NCBI GenBank assembly: GCA_009695265.1
Contig: SIBE01000005.1
Span: forward strand, 1-43,736
Reading direction: 5' to 3'
Source of the DNA: Pedosphaera sp.
GTDB lineage: Bacteria > Verrucomicrobiota > Verrucomicrobiia > Limisphaerales > SIBE01
Length of the DNA: 43,736 bases
Under the pieces are notes generated by a model. It was not told the origin of the DNA, did no database searches, and worked only from the letters and a program-made list of their open reading frames with translations. The position numbers and the translations under genes were made by a program. Positions 17,612 through 26,456 of the stretch are shown here, piece after piece (position 1 is the stretch's first letter; each line of letters opens with the position of its first letter).

Positions 17612-17983
17612 ATGAACACAAATGAATTGATAGTAATCGACACGCATCGCATGCCGTGGGAGGAGCGATTCAACGAGAAAATTGGACGCGCACTCTTCCG
17701 CAAAGAGCTCTATACCGATCCGGAAACCGGCGGACTGATCCGGCTGGTCCGCTATCCGGCCGGCGTCATCAATCCCAAACATACTCACCCTTGTGGACAC
17801 GCAATGTACGTGCTCGAAGGAAATCTCGTGACGCACAACGGCACGTTCGGCCCCGGAACATTCGTCTGGTTTCCCGAGGGTGAAGTTATGGAACATGGGG
17901 CGAGCGCGGAAGGTGACGTCGTGGTCGTTTTCGTCACCAATAAAACATTCCGCATCGATTACGTCGAGGAGAAGGCTGGCTGA
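17612..17983 (+). CDS. Small cupin-domain protein
   Basis: The 123-residue single-domain cupin has the metal-site motif NPKHTHPCGHAMYVLEGNLV (about residues 50-69) and the second motif GPGTFVWFPEGEVMEHGAS (about 79-97). It resembles small ChrR/cupin-2 proteins that bind one metal and a small ligand; no substrate can be assigned. It starts 17 bp after the ABC exporter stop and is probably cotranscribed with it. About 290 bp without a gene follow. Confidence 0.8.
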   Translation: MNTNELIVIDTHRMPWEERFNEKIGRALFRKELYTDPETGGLIRLVRYPAGVINPKHTHPCGHAMYVLEGNLVTHNGTFGPGTFVWFPEGEVMEHGASAEGDVVVVFVTNKTFRIDYVEEKAG

Positions 17984-18276
17984 CCGTTTCTGCTTTTAGA
18001 AGTCTTGGCCACGTCGATTGATTTCTTGTGAACATCGAAAGCAACGGATAGAATCATGGTTCATGGCGCTTGCTTTCGTGTCTTGTTCATCAATGGAGCA
18101 GGTCACTCCCGCGCCTTCAAACCTGTGGATAGTGCGGCGCAGGCAGGCAACCGGCGCTTCCAACCGAAATCAGGCACCTGCTCTAACCTTTTGCCAAGCC
18201 ATAAGGTCTAAGGTTTAGTGCTGTTCTCAGACATGTTCACGGTGAATAACACGCTCAAACGGGTTGGAATCGACAG

Positions 18277-18639
18277 ATGAAAACGTCCCTAACTGAACGA
18301 CGGGCTCGACGAAAGCGTTTGAAGACCGCGATTCTGCGTGAGATGAGGAAAGGCTGCTACGGTACCGAGGCGGCACGCCGTCACGGGGTCAGTTCGGGAA
18401 CATTCTGGCAATGGCAATGGTCCGATGCTGCGTTCAATGCAGCGCTGAAAGCCGCGGGTAAAGAACGGGTTCGCCGCCTCAAGATGGCTGTCTTGGCCAA
18501 GCTGCGTCGGGGTTGGTTGTTGAAAGGAACATCAAAGGCCATTGGACCTACTCCTGGCACTTTGCGCGCATGGCGGAAGAAAGATCCGGCATTTGGCATC
18601 GAGGTGAAATCCCTTTTGAGAGGGAAGCGAAAGCGATGA
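18277..18639 (+). CDS. Small basic protein of two tandem HTH-like repeats
   Basis: The 120-residue, Lys/Arg-rich protein consists of two copies of one unit with an exact 53-residue period and no gaps. LKTAILREMRKG (15-26) pairs with LKMAVLAKLRRG (68-79), and GTFWQWQWSDAAF (41-53) pairs with GTLRAWRKKDPAF (94-106). Each unit reads as helix, turn, recognition helix, resembling homeodomain-like/transposase-type HTH modules. There is no catalytic domain. DNA binding is the likely role, but the function is unknown. The ATG at 18277 starts a basic leader. No transposon ends were seen around it. It lies between the cupin gene and the convergent CAP gene. Confidence 0.68.
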   Translation: MKTSLTERRARRKRLKTAILREMRKGCYGTEAARRHGVSSGTFWQWQWSDAAFNAALKAAGKERVRRLKMAVLAKLRRGWLLKGTSKAIGPTPGTLRAWRKKDPAFGIEVKSLLRGKRKR

Positions 18640-18687
18640 ACTCGCTAAGGGTGAAACCAGCGATTCTAGCCACCTCCGTCGAGCGAC

Positions 18688-20787
18688 CTATCTCGCGCTG
18701 ACTCGATAAAAGCGCGAGCTCGAAGACCCCACGGCAGCGACGGCGCGAAACCGGGTTCCTGCCACGCGCGGCTGGATGGTGGCTGAGCTTTCGACGGTCC
18801 ATGGACCTGTGATGCTGGAAGAGCTTTCCAACCCGTACGAGGCCGCTGAGGAGTTGGCAACCTCGAAATCGATCTGCACACGATTAGCTAACAGACTTTG
18901 AATCGCTGTAATTCTTAAACTCAGTTGTGGAGCCTCACCGGCTTGCGCCCTGATCTGCCTCTCGGGACCCCACGCCAAGAATCGATCAGCAACTTTGGCT
19001 CGGACACTCAACGAGTAATCAGCGAGGTCGCCCGGGTTAAAAACAAACGCGGTGCCGGACGGAACATCAGCGATCACCTCATCGAGCAATTCCTCCGCAT
19101 CCGTCACTTCGATGTCATCGATGTAGAAGCCGACGTCGGGATCGGTCTGCGGAAAAAAATTTCCACCCAGGTAGTCATACACGAAGCGAAGCCTGATTTC
19201 CTGCCCTGCAAACGGGGCCAATGAAACGGACTGTTCTATGAACAACGTTTCGCCACGCCCTCCGGTCCCAGCTTGGCTCCAGACATCCTGCCAGCTATCT
19301 ACTCCTGAAACCGAGACTTGCGTTCGGGCCACCTGCTGGCTGGTAGCCCATCCTAACCGGCTGGAGAACAATAACTGAGATGCCGGGCCCGGTTTGAAGA
19401 CACGATTGAGCGTTAGGAATTGATCTTCCTTCGCTGAAGGATGCGCCAAATGGAACGAATTATTGCCCGATGCTTTTACGGTGGATGTGACTGCATCGTA
19501 TCCTGCCGAGGTCACCGCATTCATCTTGGCCAGTCCGGCTTCCGCGCCTTCGGCTTCAGTGAACGGCACTCGTCTATTGTGTTTCCATTGATAACTTTTG
19601 GCGCCTCCGACGGCCGTAAAGGCATAGGCATTGTCTCGCGCGACGGTCGGTCGATCCGGCCCCGAAATGACGGGCGCAACGTAAGCCGGAAGAAAGTCTA
19701 TCTTAACATTGCTGCTGTTCGTCACCATAACGATCCGTTGAACCTCCGGGAGTCCCGGCACACGAAAGGTCACTGTGTGGGCACCGCTCCCTGAAACCGG
19801 AACCGAGTAGCCGCCGGAAGAGGGCGTCAACGAATAGAATTGCGAGCCCGTTGCCAGGACCGTCACGCCTTCGATACCTTCTCCGATGTCGTAAAAATTG
19901 TTGGCGTTAAGATCGTAGTAAACCACGCCCGTGACCAAAGGATCCAAATTCCTCCGAACACCAAAATCTTGAGTGACGAGCTGGGGCCCCACCCTGCCAT
20001 TGGTGCCGTGGACAACGCCGATACCGACTTCCCGGAAGCCGGGATTGTGAATGCTCACGCGGTGGCCGGGAGGACTTTGCATGCCGCCCGTGCTGGCATC
20101 GCCACCCCAATCCACATTGAACCCCGCATGCCCGTGAGTCACCGATCGAGCGTAGGAATAAACATTTTCGCCCAAAGTGGTCCAATCGTAATTTTGGGCG
20201 GTTGCACGGTCGCCTAAACTACTCCCATCGGTGCCATCGTGTCCTTGAAATTGATTGTCCAACATGTCCTTGCTGTGCAAGCGCGCGGCCGCTGTGAGAT
20301 TCGAGTTCAAAGACAACGGCGCGGCGGAACTGATAGCCGCGAACTGCGAGGCCAGGAGCGACAGATTCACTCCGAAGAATCTGAAATCTTGCAGAAGATC
20401 CGGATCTGTCGTGGCCTGAAACCTCAACCCTTCTGCCGGCGGATCAGCTCGGGCTCGGTTGAGGAATTCCAAGTAAAGCTGCTCTTCGTCAGTTGGGTTA
20501 CCAATGGAATAGAGCGTCAATCCACTTGGAACGGCCTGGCTCAGCAGAGATGGCCCGTTGCGAACAGTAGCCGCGCTTTGCCGATGAAGCGTCGGGGGAG
20601 GAGTGGGAGGTGGTTGAAAGCTCGATCGCGATGCAGTTTGTGGAATTGGCTCCGTGATGAAATCCGCCGACCAAGCACGGTTGCTCAGGAGCTCCGCAAC
20701 CAAAATGAAATAGATCACCGCAACGGAAGTTAGCTTTGTCTTGCGCGCAAAAGCTGAGCGAGCGTTTTGATTACGAGATATCTTCAC
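18688..20787 (-). CDS. Large secreted CAP (SCP/PR-1-like) domain protein
   Basis: The start chosen is GTG at 20787, giving 699 residues and a signal peptide (KTKLTSVAVIYFILVAELLSNRAWS split as a basic leader, then VAVIYFILVAELL, then SNRAWSA). An upstream ATG at 20904 would add a non-family N-terminus. Residues about 98-275 form a CAP domain: EEQLYLEFLNRARADPPAEG, LTAAARLHSKDML, GENVYSYAR and GIGVVHGTNGRVGPQLVTQDFG. Residues about 280-365 look like an SdrD/CNA B-type beta domain (YYDLNANNFYDIGEGIEGVTV). The rest has Ig-like and MAM/jellyroll-like beta segments with SFYIDDIEV-type ends. It is probably extracellular and adhesive or hydrolytic; bacterial CAP proteins have no single known reaction. 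It is convergent with the tandem-HTH gene. Confidence 0.8.
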   Translation of the reverse strand: MKISRNQNARSAFARKTKLTSVAVIYFILVAELLSNRAWSADFITEPIPQTASRSSFQPPPTPPPTLHRQSAATVRNGPSLLSQAVPSGLTLYSIGNPTDEEQLYLEFLNRARADPPAEGLRFQATTDPDLLQDFRFFGVNLSLLASQFAAISSAAPLSLNSNLTAAARLHSKDMLDNQFQGHDGTDGSSLGDRATAQNYDWTTLGENVYSYARSVTHGHAGFNVDWGGDASTGGMQSPPGHRVSIHNPGFREVGIGVVHGTNGRVGPQLVTQDFGVRRNLDPLVTGVVYYDLNANNFYDIGEGIEGVTVLATGSQFYSLTPSSGGYSVPVSGSGAHTVTFRVPGLPEVQRIVMVTNSSNVKIDFLPAYVAPVISGPDRPTVARDNAYAFTAVGGAKSYQWKHNRRVPFTEAEGAEAGLAKMNAVTSAGYDAVTSTVKASGNNSFHLAHPSAKEDQFLTLNRVFKPGPASQLLFSSRLGWATSQQVARTQVSVSGVDSWQDVWSQAGTGGRGETLFIEQSVSLAPFAGQEIRLRFVYDYLGGNFFPQTDPDVGFYIDDIEVTDAEELLDEVIADVPSGTAFVFNPGDLADYSLSVRAKVADRFLAWGPERQIRAQAGEAPQLSLRITAIQSLLANRVQIDFEVANSSAASYGLESSSSITGPWTVESSATIQPRVAGTRFRAVAAVGSSSSRFYRVSAR

Positions 20788-21194
20788 GTAGTTGTTGGCG
20801 TTAAAGGAGCCACGAGATCCCTGTCTCGACAAGAGCAAAGTCAGTCTGGATTTTCTGCGGGAGCAATGCGGCAACGAGCAGCGCGGGTTGCATCGGCACC
20901 ACAATGAATCTGGAACTTGTTTGGAATTTAGAAATTCGAACCATGGAATTTCCTCGGCTTCGAGCAGTGCGGGATCTTGACAGATCCGATCCTAAAATCG
21001 GGATGGCTACGAACGATCCTATTGAACGTGTGCGGTCAAACGGCCTGGCCTTGTGCCAGGTGTGCAGCTAGACGCACAGTTTGCAAAACTTTTGTTTGCC
21101 GATACTTTCCGCGCCACACTAAGCTGAGCAAAGAGCCCGATTCACGTTTGCAATCGGGCAATCGATTCGTAATCTATGATTTTTTGAAGATACC
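20788..21194. other. Divergent intergenic region before the transporter block
   Basis: About 400 bp between the divergent CAP gene and the first permease. It holds a small inverted repeat, GAAATTC/GAATTTC with an 8-nt loop, at 20931-20952, and a TTGACA hexamer near 20976 without a clear -10. The promoters of both genes should lie here. No further gene was recognised. Confidence 0.5.
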
Positions 21195-22337
21195 ATGCGA
21201 CAGTTTGCAACCATAGCGAGCAATGCTTTTATGGAATTGGTGAGGCAGCCGGTGTTTCTGCTGCTGATGACCTGCTCTTCTGGCTTTAGCGTTTTCCTGG
21301 CCTGTGTTCCGTATTTCGGTTTCGGAGACGATCCGAAATTGGTCAAGGACAGCGTGCTGGCGGTGATGTTACTGTCGGGTTTGTTCGGAGCTGTGTTGAG
21401 CGCGGCGGCTTCGGTCGCCCATGAGATTCGTTCAGGCACAGCGCTGGCGGTGCTCGCTAAACCAGTTGGACGAGCGCAGTTCCTCCTTGCGAAGTACGCA
21501 GGGCTCACCGGGGCACTGACACTTCTCACCTATGTCAACCTTCTGAGCGCTCTGCTAGCCAGTCGCATGGCCTTTGACGCTTACGGCAGCACTGACACTC
21601 TTGGGTTGGCGCTGTTTTCCGGGTTTCTAGTGATGGCTTACGCGATCGGAGGGTTGACCAACTATTTTCTGCGCCGCCCGTTTGTGGCGGACGCCGTGTT
21701 CTTTGTCGTGGTGCTCAATACGTTCTCCTTTTTTTTCATCAATTTCTTGGACAAAGAAGGGCACTGGCAACTATTTGCCAAAGGAGTTGATTGGAGGCTG
21801 ATTCCGGCCGCTATTCTGATTTTGTTCGCGCTGTGGATCCTGGCTGGATTGGCCTTGGCTTGCTCGACACGCTTGGAAATGATTCCGACCCTTGCGATTT
21901 GCTCGGCGTTCTTTCTCCTAGGAATCATGTCCGACTATCTATTCGGAAGGCGGGCTGAACCTGCCTGGCATAATTTTAGCACCAAAGAAGAGCTGAAAAA
22001 TCCCCGGTGGAGCGCGGAGCAAATCAAGCTGCTCAAGGAGACCGTGGAGAAGTACGACTTAAATAAGAACGCGAAGCTTGATATCGAGGAGCGGGAGAAC
22101 GTGAGCGAAGCAGACCGAAAGCAGATGGTCAAAGCCGGTTTGGGAGGAGCTTTGTGGGCGTCAGTGCTTTACACGGTGGTCCCAAACTGGCAGCTTTTCT
22201 GGCTGGCCGATGCCTTAGAGAACAAAAAGACGATTCCCTGGGGTTACGTCGGCCGGGCGTTTGGATACGCCCTTGGTTACCTCGGTGCGGCGCTGGCGAT
22301 GGCATTGCTATTATTTGAGGACCGTGAATTGACTTAA
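21195..22337 (+). CDS. ABC-2-type transporter permease with an EF-hand-like loop
   Basis: The 380-residue integral membrane protein has the ABC-2 permease start (FATIASNAFMELVRQPVFLLLMT), the LAKPVGRAQFLLAKY coupling segment, and about seven TM helices. Between two TM groups lies a hydrophilic stretch (about 255-320) with a helix-loop-helix whose loop at 288-299 reads DLNKNAKLDIEE. This matches the EF-hand spacing (D, N, N, hydrophobic, D, E at positions 1, 3, 5, 8, 9, 12), lacking only the usual Gly at 6. It has no adjacent ATPase; the nearest is 6.4 kb downstream in the same block. The SPFH gene follows after 8 bp, so these are surely one transcript. Substrate unknown. Confidence 0.83.
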   Translation: MRQFATIASNAFMELVRQPVFLLLMTCSSGFSVFLACVPYFGFGDDPKLVKDSVLAVMLLSGLFGAVLSAAASVAHEIRSGTALAVLAKPVGRAQFLLAKYAGLTGALTLLTYVNLLSALLASRMAFDAYGSTDTLGLALFSGFLVMAYAIGGLTNYFLRRPFVADAVFFVVVLNTFSFFFINFLDKEGHWQLFAKGVDWRLIPAAILILFALWILAGLALACSTRLEMIPTLAICSAFFLLGIMSDYLFGRRAEPAWHNFSTKEELKNPRWSAEQIKLLKETVEKYDLNKNAKLDIEERENVSEADRKQMVKAGLGGALWASVLYTVVPNWQLFWLADALENKKTIPWGYVGRAFGYALGYLGAALAMALLLFEDRELT

Positions 22338-22345
22338 AGCTCAAC

Positions 22346-24220
22346 ATGGAACGAGACATTAAAAAAATCGGGTTGGTAAACTTGGTGGTGTTGCTCGTGG
22401 TCGGCATCGCCGCAGCTTTCTTGAGCTTTCAGGCCGGCACATTGTCTGGTCAAGCCGGACTCGTCTTTCTAAGTCTCGGGTTCCTGGTCATCGTCGTCAG
22501 CTATTTTCAAATGCGATTGGAGGAAACTGAGCGTTTGGAGAAAATGGAGTTCGAAGAACTCAATAAATCCAAGGGTAGCTCGAGCCTTTTTAATGCCACC
22601 GAGGCAGAAGCGTTTCCCGCTCAGCGCGCTCGCGAACAGTTCGAGCGTTTCTTCGTTTCAAGCTTCACGGTTCTCCTTTTCATGTTCCAAGCGGGCGCAG
22701 TCTATTGGTTGTGGACGTGGTTGAAGGATGCGACCCCCTTACCGCTCAACCAGCCAGCGGTCGCGATGTCCTTGTTCGGTATGTTTGCGCTGGTTCTGTT
22801 TCTGCTGGGCAAATACTCGTCGAGCCTGGCTCGGCATACCAGCGCGCGGCTTCTGCGCCCGGGAGCGAGCTATCTTCTTTTAGGGGCTTACCTCTGTTTC
22901 ATTGTGACAGCCTCCTTGGCCGCGGTGCAGATGGGATTCTTGAACTTTGATTTGTACGCCTCCCGCGTCTTAGCCGGAGTTGTTGCGTTAGCCGCAGTCG
23001 AAACCCTGATTAACCTCGTTCTCGAACTCTACCGGCCTCGGGTAAAAGGTAAAGTGAGTCGTCCGCTGTACGAGAGCCGGTTGGTCGGTCTGCTCGCTCA
23101 ACCCGAAGGTTTGGTCACCACGGCCGCTCAGGCGCTCGATTACCAGTTCGGTTTTAAAGTGTCCGAGACTTGGTTCTACCGGTTTCTGGAGAAGGCCCTC
23201 GCGTGGCTTGTCTTGCTGCAGCTAGCGGTGCTGTGGTTCTCCACGTCCATGGTGTTCATCAGTCCAGGTGAGCAAGGTCTGCTGGAACGTTTTGGCCGGC
23301 GGCTCACGGATCGCGCTGTTCTGGAACCGGGGCTGCATTTTAAACTGCCTTGGCCCATGGACCAAGTCTATCGGCAGCGCACCCGAGAAATTCAGACCTT
23401 CAATATCGGCTTTGTCCCTGATCCGGAGAAAGAGAAGGAGACCACCGTCGTTTGGACTGTTCCGCACTACAAGACAGAGTTTAACTTACTCGTCGCCAGC
23501 CGAGGACCGCTCGCCTCGCTCGCTACCAATGCACCAGCCGAACGAGGCGCTCCGGTCGATCTGCTGACCGCCAGCATCCCCGTCCAATACCGGATCAGCA
23601 ATTTGGGAGCCTGGTATTACAATCATACCGAAGGGAGCAATCTGCTGGAGAAAATTGCCACGCGCGAAGTCATCCGCTACCTGGTCGGCGTCGATTTGTT
23701 TGAAATCATGTCGAGCGGGCGAGCCAAGGCATCCAAGGATTTGCAGAAGCGTGTCCAAGATCGCGCGAACGAACTCGATCTTGGAGTGGAGATTATCTTC
23801 GTCGGGCTGCAAGACATCCATCCCCCGGTCAAGGTGGCAAAGAAATTCGAAGAAGTGAATGGCGCCCACCAGGACGTTGAAGCCACGCTTCGGATCGCCG
23901 AAGGTTACGCCGCGAAAACGACCAACCTGGCGCAGGCCGAGGGCTTGAGAAGACTCCGCGAGGCCGAGGCTTACGCGCACCGGAAAGTAACTGAAGCCCA
24001 AGCACGATCCGCTCAATTCACCAATCAGATCGCCGCCTCCAAAGCTTCTCCAGACGTTTTCTCCCAGCGCGCTTACCTGCAAGCTTTTGAACGCGGCGCT
24101 ACCAATTCAAGGAAGTATATTCTCGCCGTAACGAACACGCAGGATGTGATTCTGCTGAATTTAGAAGACAAGATCCGGCCTGATTTGCTGGATATCGCGG
24201 CACCGACTTCGAGAAGGTAA
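22346..24220 (+). CDS. Seven-TM SPFH/band-7 protein (HflK-related)
   Basis: The 624-residue protein is much longer than HflK because of an N-terminal polytopic part of about 300 residues with some seven TM helices (for example 9-27, 38-55, 104-125, 138-156, 172-190, 203-222, 288-305). The SPFH domain follows: VFISPGEQGLLERFGRR (302-318), LEPGLHFKLPWPMDQVYRQR, VPVQYRIS-like ASIPVQYRISNL, and an Ala/Glu-rich coiled coil (AEGYAAKTTNLAQAEGLRR and on). ESRLVGLLAQPEGLVTTAAQ before the last TM is a conserved pre-SPFH segment that I recall from planctomycete and verrucomicrobial proteins. SPFH proteins form membrane microdomains and regulate FtsH-type proteases; its exact role is unknown. HflC-like follows after 15 bp. 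Confidence 0.85.
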   Translation: MERDIKKIGLVNLVVLLVVGIAAAFLSFQAGTLSGQAGLVFLSLGFLVIVVSYFQMRLEETERLEKMEFEELNKSKGSSSLFNATEAEAFPAQRAREQFERFFVSSFTVLLFMFQAGAVYWLWTWLKDATPLPLNQPAVAMSLFGMFALVLFLLGKYSSSLARHTSARLLRPGASYLLLGAYLCFIVTASLAAVQMGFLNFDLYASRVLAGVVALAAVETLINLVLELYRPRVKGKVSRPLYESRLVGLLAQPEGLVTTAAQALDYQFGFKVSETWFYRFLEKALAWLVLLQLAVLWFSTSMVFISPGEQGLLERFGRRLTDRAVLEPGLHFKLPWPMDQVYRQRTREIQTFNIGFVPDPEKEKETTVVWTVPHYKTEFNLLVASRGPLASLATNAPAERGAPVDLLTASIPVQYRISNLGAWYYNHTEGSNLLEKIATREVIRYLVGVDLFEIMSSGRAKASKDLQKRVQDRANELDLGVEIIFVGLQDIHPPVKVAKKFEEVNGAHQDVEATLRIAEGYAAKTTNLAQAEGLRRLREAEAYAHRKVTEAQARSAQFTNQIAASKASPDVFSQRAYLQAFERGATNSRKYILAVTNTQDVILLNLEDKIRPDLLDIAAPTSRR

Positions 24221-24235
24221 TTTGAATTTGAACTT

Positions 24236-25165
24236 ATGAAACGAAATACCCTAACCATTATCGTCGGCGCTCTGCTGGTTCTGATCTTCGTGGTGCTGCT
24301 GTTTACATTTCAGGTCCGCCAGACTGAGGTGGCTGTCGTCACGACGTTCGACCGGCCAACGAGCTACTACATCGACCAACCCGGGCTGAAGTGGAAATGG
24401 CCGCGTCCGATCCAGAAGGTTTATAAGTTCGATAAACGGATTCACAATTTCGAAGGCCGGTTCGAGCAGACGCTGACTGTGGATAACTATCCATTGCTGG
24501 TCATGCTGTATGTCGGATGGACGATCAGCGACCCGAAGGCCTTTTTCAATAGTTTTCCCGGCGGCACGCCGAAAGAAGCCGAACCCGTGCTGGCAGGTCT
24601 CATTGAAAGCGGGAAGAACGAAATCGTTGGCAAGCACCCATTCTCTCACTTCGTTTCCACCGACGAAAAAGAATTGAAGGTCGTGGATGTGGAAGCCGAG
24701 GTGCTTCGCGCCATCCAGTCAATAGCCGAATCGAAATATGGGATTGCTATCAAATTTGTCGGGATCAAAAAGCTCGGATTGCCCGAGAGCGTTACGGAGA
24801 AGGTTTTCACCCGTATGCAGGCCGAACGGCAGCGGGAAGTGGAGCGAATCAAGGCGGAAGGCGAAGCCAAGGCGATGGACATTCGGAGCGCGGCGGATCG
24901 TGACCGCGAGAAGATGCTGGCCACAGCTCGTGCGAAAGCTACCGCCATCCAGGGTGAAGCTGATGCAGAGGCAACCAAGTCCTACGCGATTCTGGAGCAG
25001 AATCCGGAGTTGGCGATCTTTCTGATGCAGCTCAGAACGCTGGAGGAAACGCTCAAGGACAAGTCCACTTTGATTTTGGACGAGCGTACGCCGCCATACA
25101 ATTTGTTTAACCAGCAACCGACTTCGACCCCGCCTGCCCCAGTGCTGGGCGGCAGACCAAAGTGA
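24236..25165 (+). CDS. hflC: HflC-like SPFH protein
   Basis: The 309-residue protein has an N-terminal TM anchor (TIIVGALLVLIFVVLLFTFQ, residues 7-26) followed at once by the SPFH domain: VRQTEVAVVTTFDRP, IDQPGLKWKWPRPIQKVYKFDKR, and GIKKLGLPESVTEKVFTRM. A charged helix follows (RMQAERQREVERIKAEGEAK), typical of HflC. In characterised bacteria HflC pairs with HflK to form a large periplasmic cage around FtsH. The C-terminal tail is Pro-rich. It lies between the polytopic SPFH gene and the HflK-like gene with gaps of 15 and 7 bp, so all three are likely made together. No ftsH is in the window. Confidence 0.88.
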   Translation: MKRNTLTIIVGALLVLIFVVLLFTFQVRQTEVAVVTTFDRPTSYYIDQPGLKWKWPRPIQKVYKFDKRIHNFEGRFEQTLTVDNYPLLVMLYVGWTISDPKAFFNSFPGGTPKEAEPVLAGLIESGKNEIVGKHPFSHFVSTDEKELKVVDVEAEVLRAIQSIAESKYGIAIKFVGIKKLGLPESVTEKVFTRMQAERQREVERIKAEGEAKAMDIRSAADRDREKMLATARAKATAIQGEADAEATKSYAILEQNPELAIFLMQLRTLEETLKDKSTLILDERTPPYNLFNQQPTSTPPAPVLGGRPK

Positions 25166-25172
25166 TCCTCTC

Positions 25173-26294
25173 ATGAACGATTCGCACGATCACGATCACG
25201 ATCATTCTCCGCCACGCCGAGATCAGGCGAAAGGGCCGATCGCCTCGCTGCCACCAGGACCTGTCGAAGATGCCGGCGCAGCGGCCCTTTCGGAGGCGCT
25301 TCGGAGCAGCTTCGTCATCGTCAAAATCATCATGGCTATTCTTGTGGTGGTTTTCTTTGCGTCAGGATTTTTCACGGTCTCCTCTCACGAGCGAGCGATT
25401 ATCCTGCGTTTTGGCCGTCCCATAGGCACTGGAGATCAGCAGTTGTTAGGACCGGGCGCGCACTGGAAATTCCCGTATCCGATCGACGAAGCTGTCCGCA
25501 TCCCCTATAGCGAGTTTCAAACCGTTCGTTCCACGACCGGATGGTACGCCACGACTCCCGAGCTCGAGGTCTCAAACAGCGAACCGCCCCCGGGCTCTAC
25601 CCTGAATCCCGCCGCGGATGGATATACGCTGACCGCAGACGGCAACATCATTCACGTGCGGGCGACATTGCGTTATCGGATTAACAAGCCGCTGAACTAT
25701 GCCCTCGATTTCGTCAACGCCCCGGCTCTGGTGCAGAACGCCTTAAACAACGCTCTGTTCCATGCCTCATCGCGGTTCACAGTGGACCAAGCACTCACTT
25801 CGGATAAACTTCGTTTCAAGGAAAAAATTTCCGCGCGCGTACAACAACTGGTCGATCAACAAGGGCTTGGAATTACTGTGGAACAAGTCGAGCTGAACGC
25901 GATTGCGCCGCGCTATGTGAACCCTGCTTTCGAAGCCGTCCTAGCGGCTGACGTGGAACGTCGGCAAACCAACGAAATGGCCCAGGCCTATGCCAATCGC
26001 ATCCTGAATACCGCGCAAGGCGAGTCCAATGCAGTGATCAACACAGGCTTGTCCGACCGCGCCCGGCTCGTCGAAGCTGTGGCGGCCGAGGCAAAATATT
26101 TTACGAATCAATTACCTTATTACCGCGCGAATCGTCAGTTGTTTGCCAGCCGGTTGCGGACGGAAACGCTGCACCGTGTTTTAACCAATAGCACCCTCGA
26201 GAAAATTTATCTGCCGCCTGGCAAGGATGGCAAAGCCCGCGAACTAAGATTACAATTAAGCCGTGAACCACAAAAGCCGTCGGCGAAACCATAG
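25173..26294 (+). CDS. hflK: HflK-like SPFH protein with His-Asp N-terminus
   Basis: The 373-residue protein begins MNDSHDHDHDHSPP, a putative metal-binding tract, then has a TM helix (IVKIIMAILVVVFFASGFF, about 49-67) and an SPFH domain: VSSHERAIILRFGRP, LGPGAHWKFPYPIDEAVRIP, DGNIIHVRATLRYRINKP. GLGITVEQVELNAIAPRYVNPAFEAVLAADVERRQ is typical HflK in order (GLGITVEQVELNAIAPRYV, then VNPAFEAVLAADVERRQT). Between strands it has a Pro/Ser-rich loop about residue 130. HflK classically partners HflC in FtsH control. The shared His-Asp tract with the metal ATPase 162 bp downstream is unusual and suggests a metal-related role, which is inference. Confidence 0.88.
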   Translation: MNDSHDHDHDHSPPRRDQAKGPIASLPPGPVEDAGAAALSEALRSSFVIVKIIMAILVVVFFASGFFTVSSHERAIILRFGRPIGTGDQQLLGPGAHWKFPYPIDEAVRIPYSEFQTVRSTTGWYATTPELEVSNSEPPPGSTLNPAADGYTLTADGNIIHVRATLRYRINKPLNYALDFVNAPALVQNALNNALFHASSRFTVDQALTSDKLRFKEKISARVQQLVDQQGLGITVEQVELNAIAPRYVNPAFEAVLAADVERRQTNEMAQAYANRILNTAQGESNAVINTGLSDRARLVEAVAAEAKYFTNQLPYYRANRQLFASRLRTETLHRVLTNSTLEKIYLPPGKDGKARELRLQLSREPQKPSAKP

Positions 26295-26327
26295 CCGCAA
26301 CAGAGCGAGATATCCGGTAAGCGTGGA

Positions 26328-26393
26328 AGCCGACGTGAGCAGGCTCACTTCGCTTTCGTTCCGGAGCGATATCAAAGCCTTGTGACGTCGGCT
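26328..26393 (+). promoter_or_regulatory. Structured leader upstream of the metal ATPase
   Basis: In the 162-bp gap before the P-type ATPase, AGCCGACGT (26328-26336) and ACGTCGGCT (26385-26393) are perfect 9-bp inverted repeats. A small hairpin GTGAGC/GCTCAC with a 2-nt loop lies at 26335-26348 and overlaps the left arm by two bases, so the two structures could be alternatives. It may be a regulatory leader or a spaced operator; no known riboswitch class was recognised. Confidence 0.35.
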
Positions 26394-26456
26394 GGCACGA
26401 ACGGAGTCATTGATTACCGAAATGAGCGTCATCTGAATTTCAAATCGTAAAAGACT

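Noticed and set aside
18277-18639. Tandem-HTH gene as a transposase fragment
   Set aside because: No catalytic remnant, no terminal inverted repeats nearby, and an intact self-contained duplication argue for a stand-alone protein, though an origin from a transposase HTH remains possible.
20976-20998. TTGACA near 20976 as the promoter of the transporter block
   Set aside because: No acceptable -10 hexamer at 16-18 bp, and it lies about 200 bp from the first start codon.
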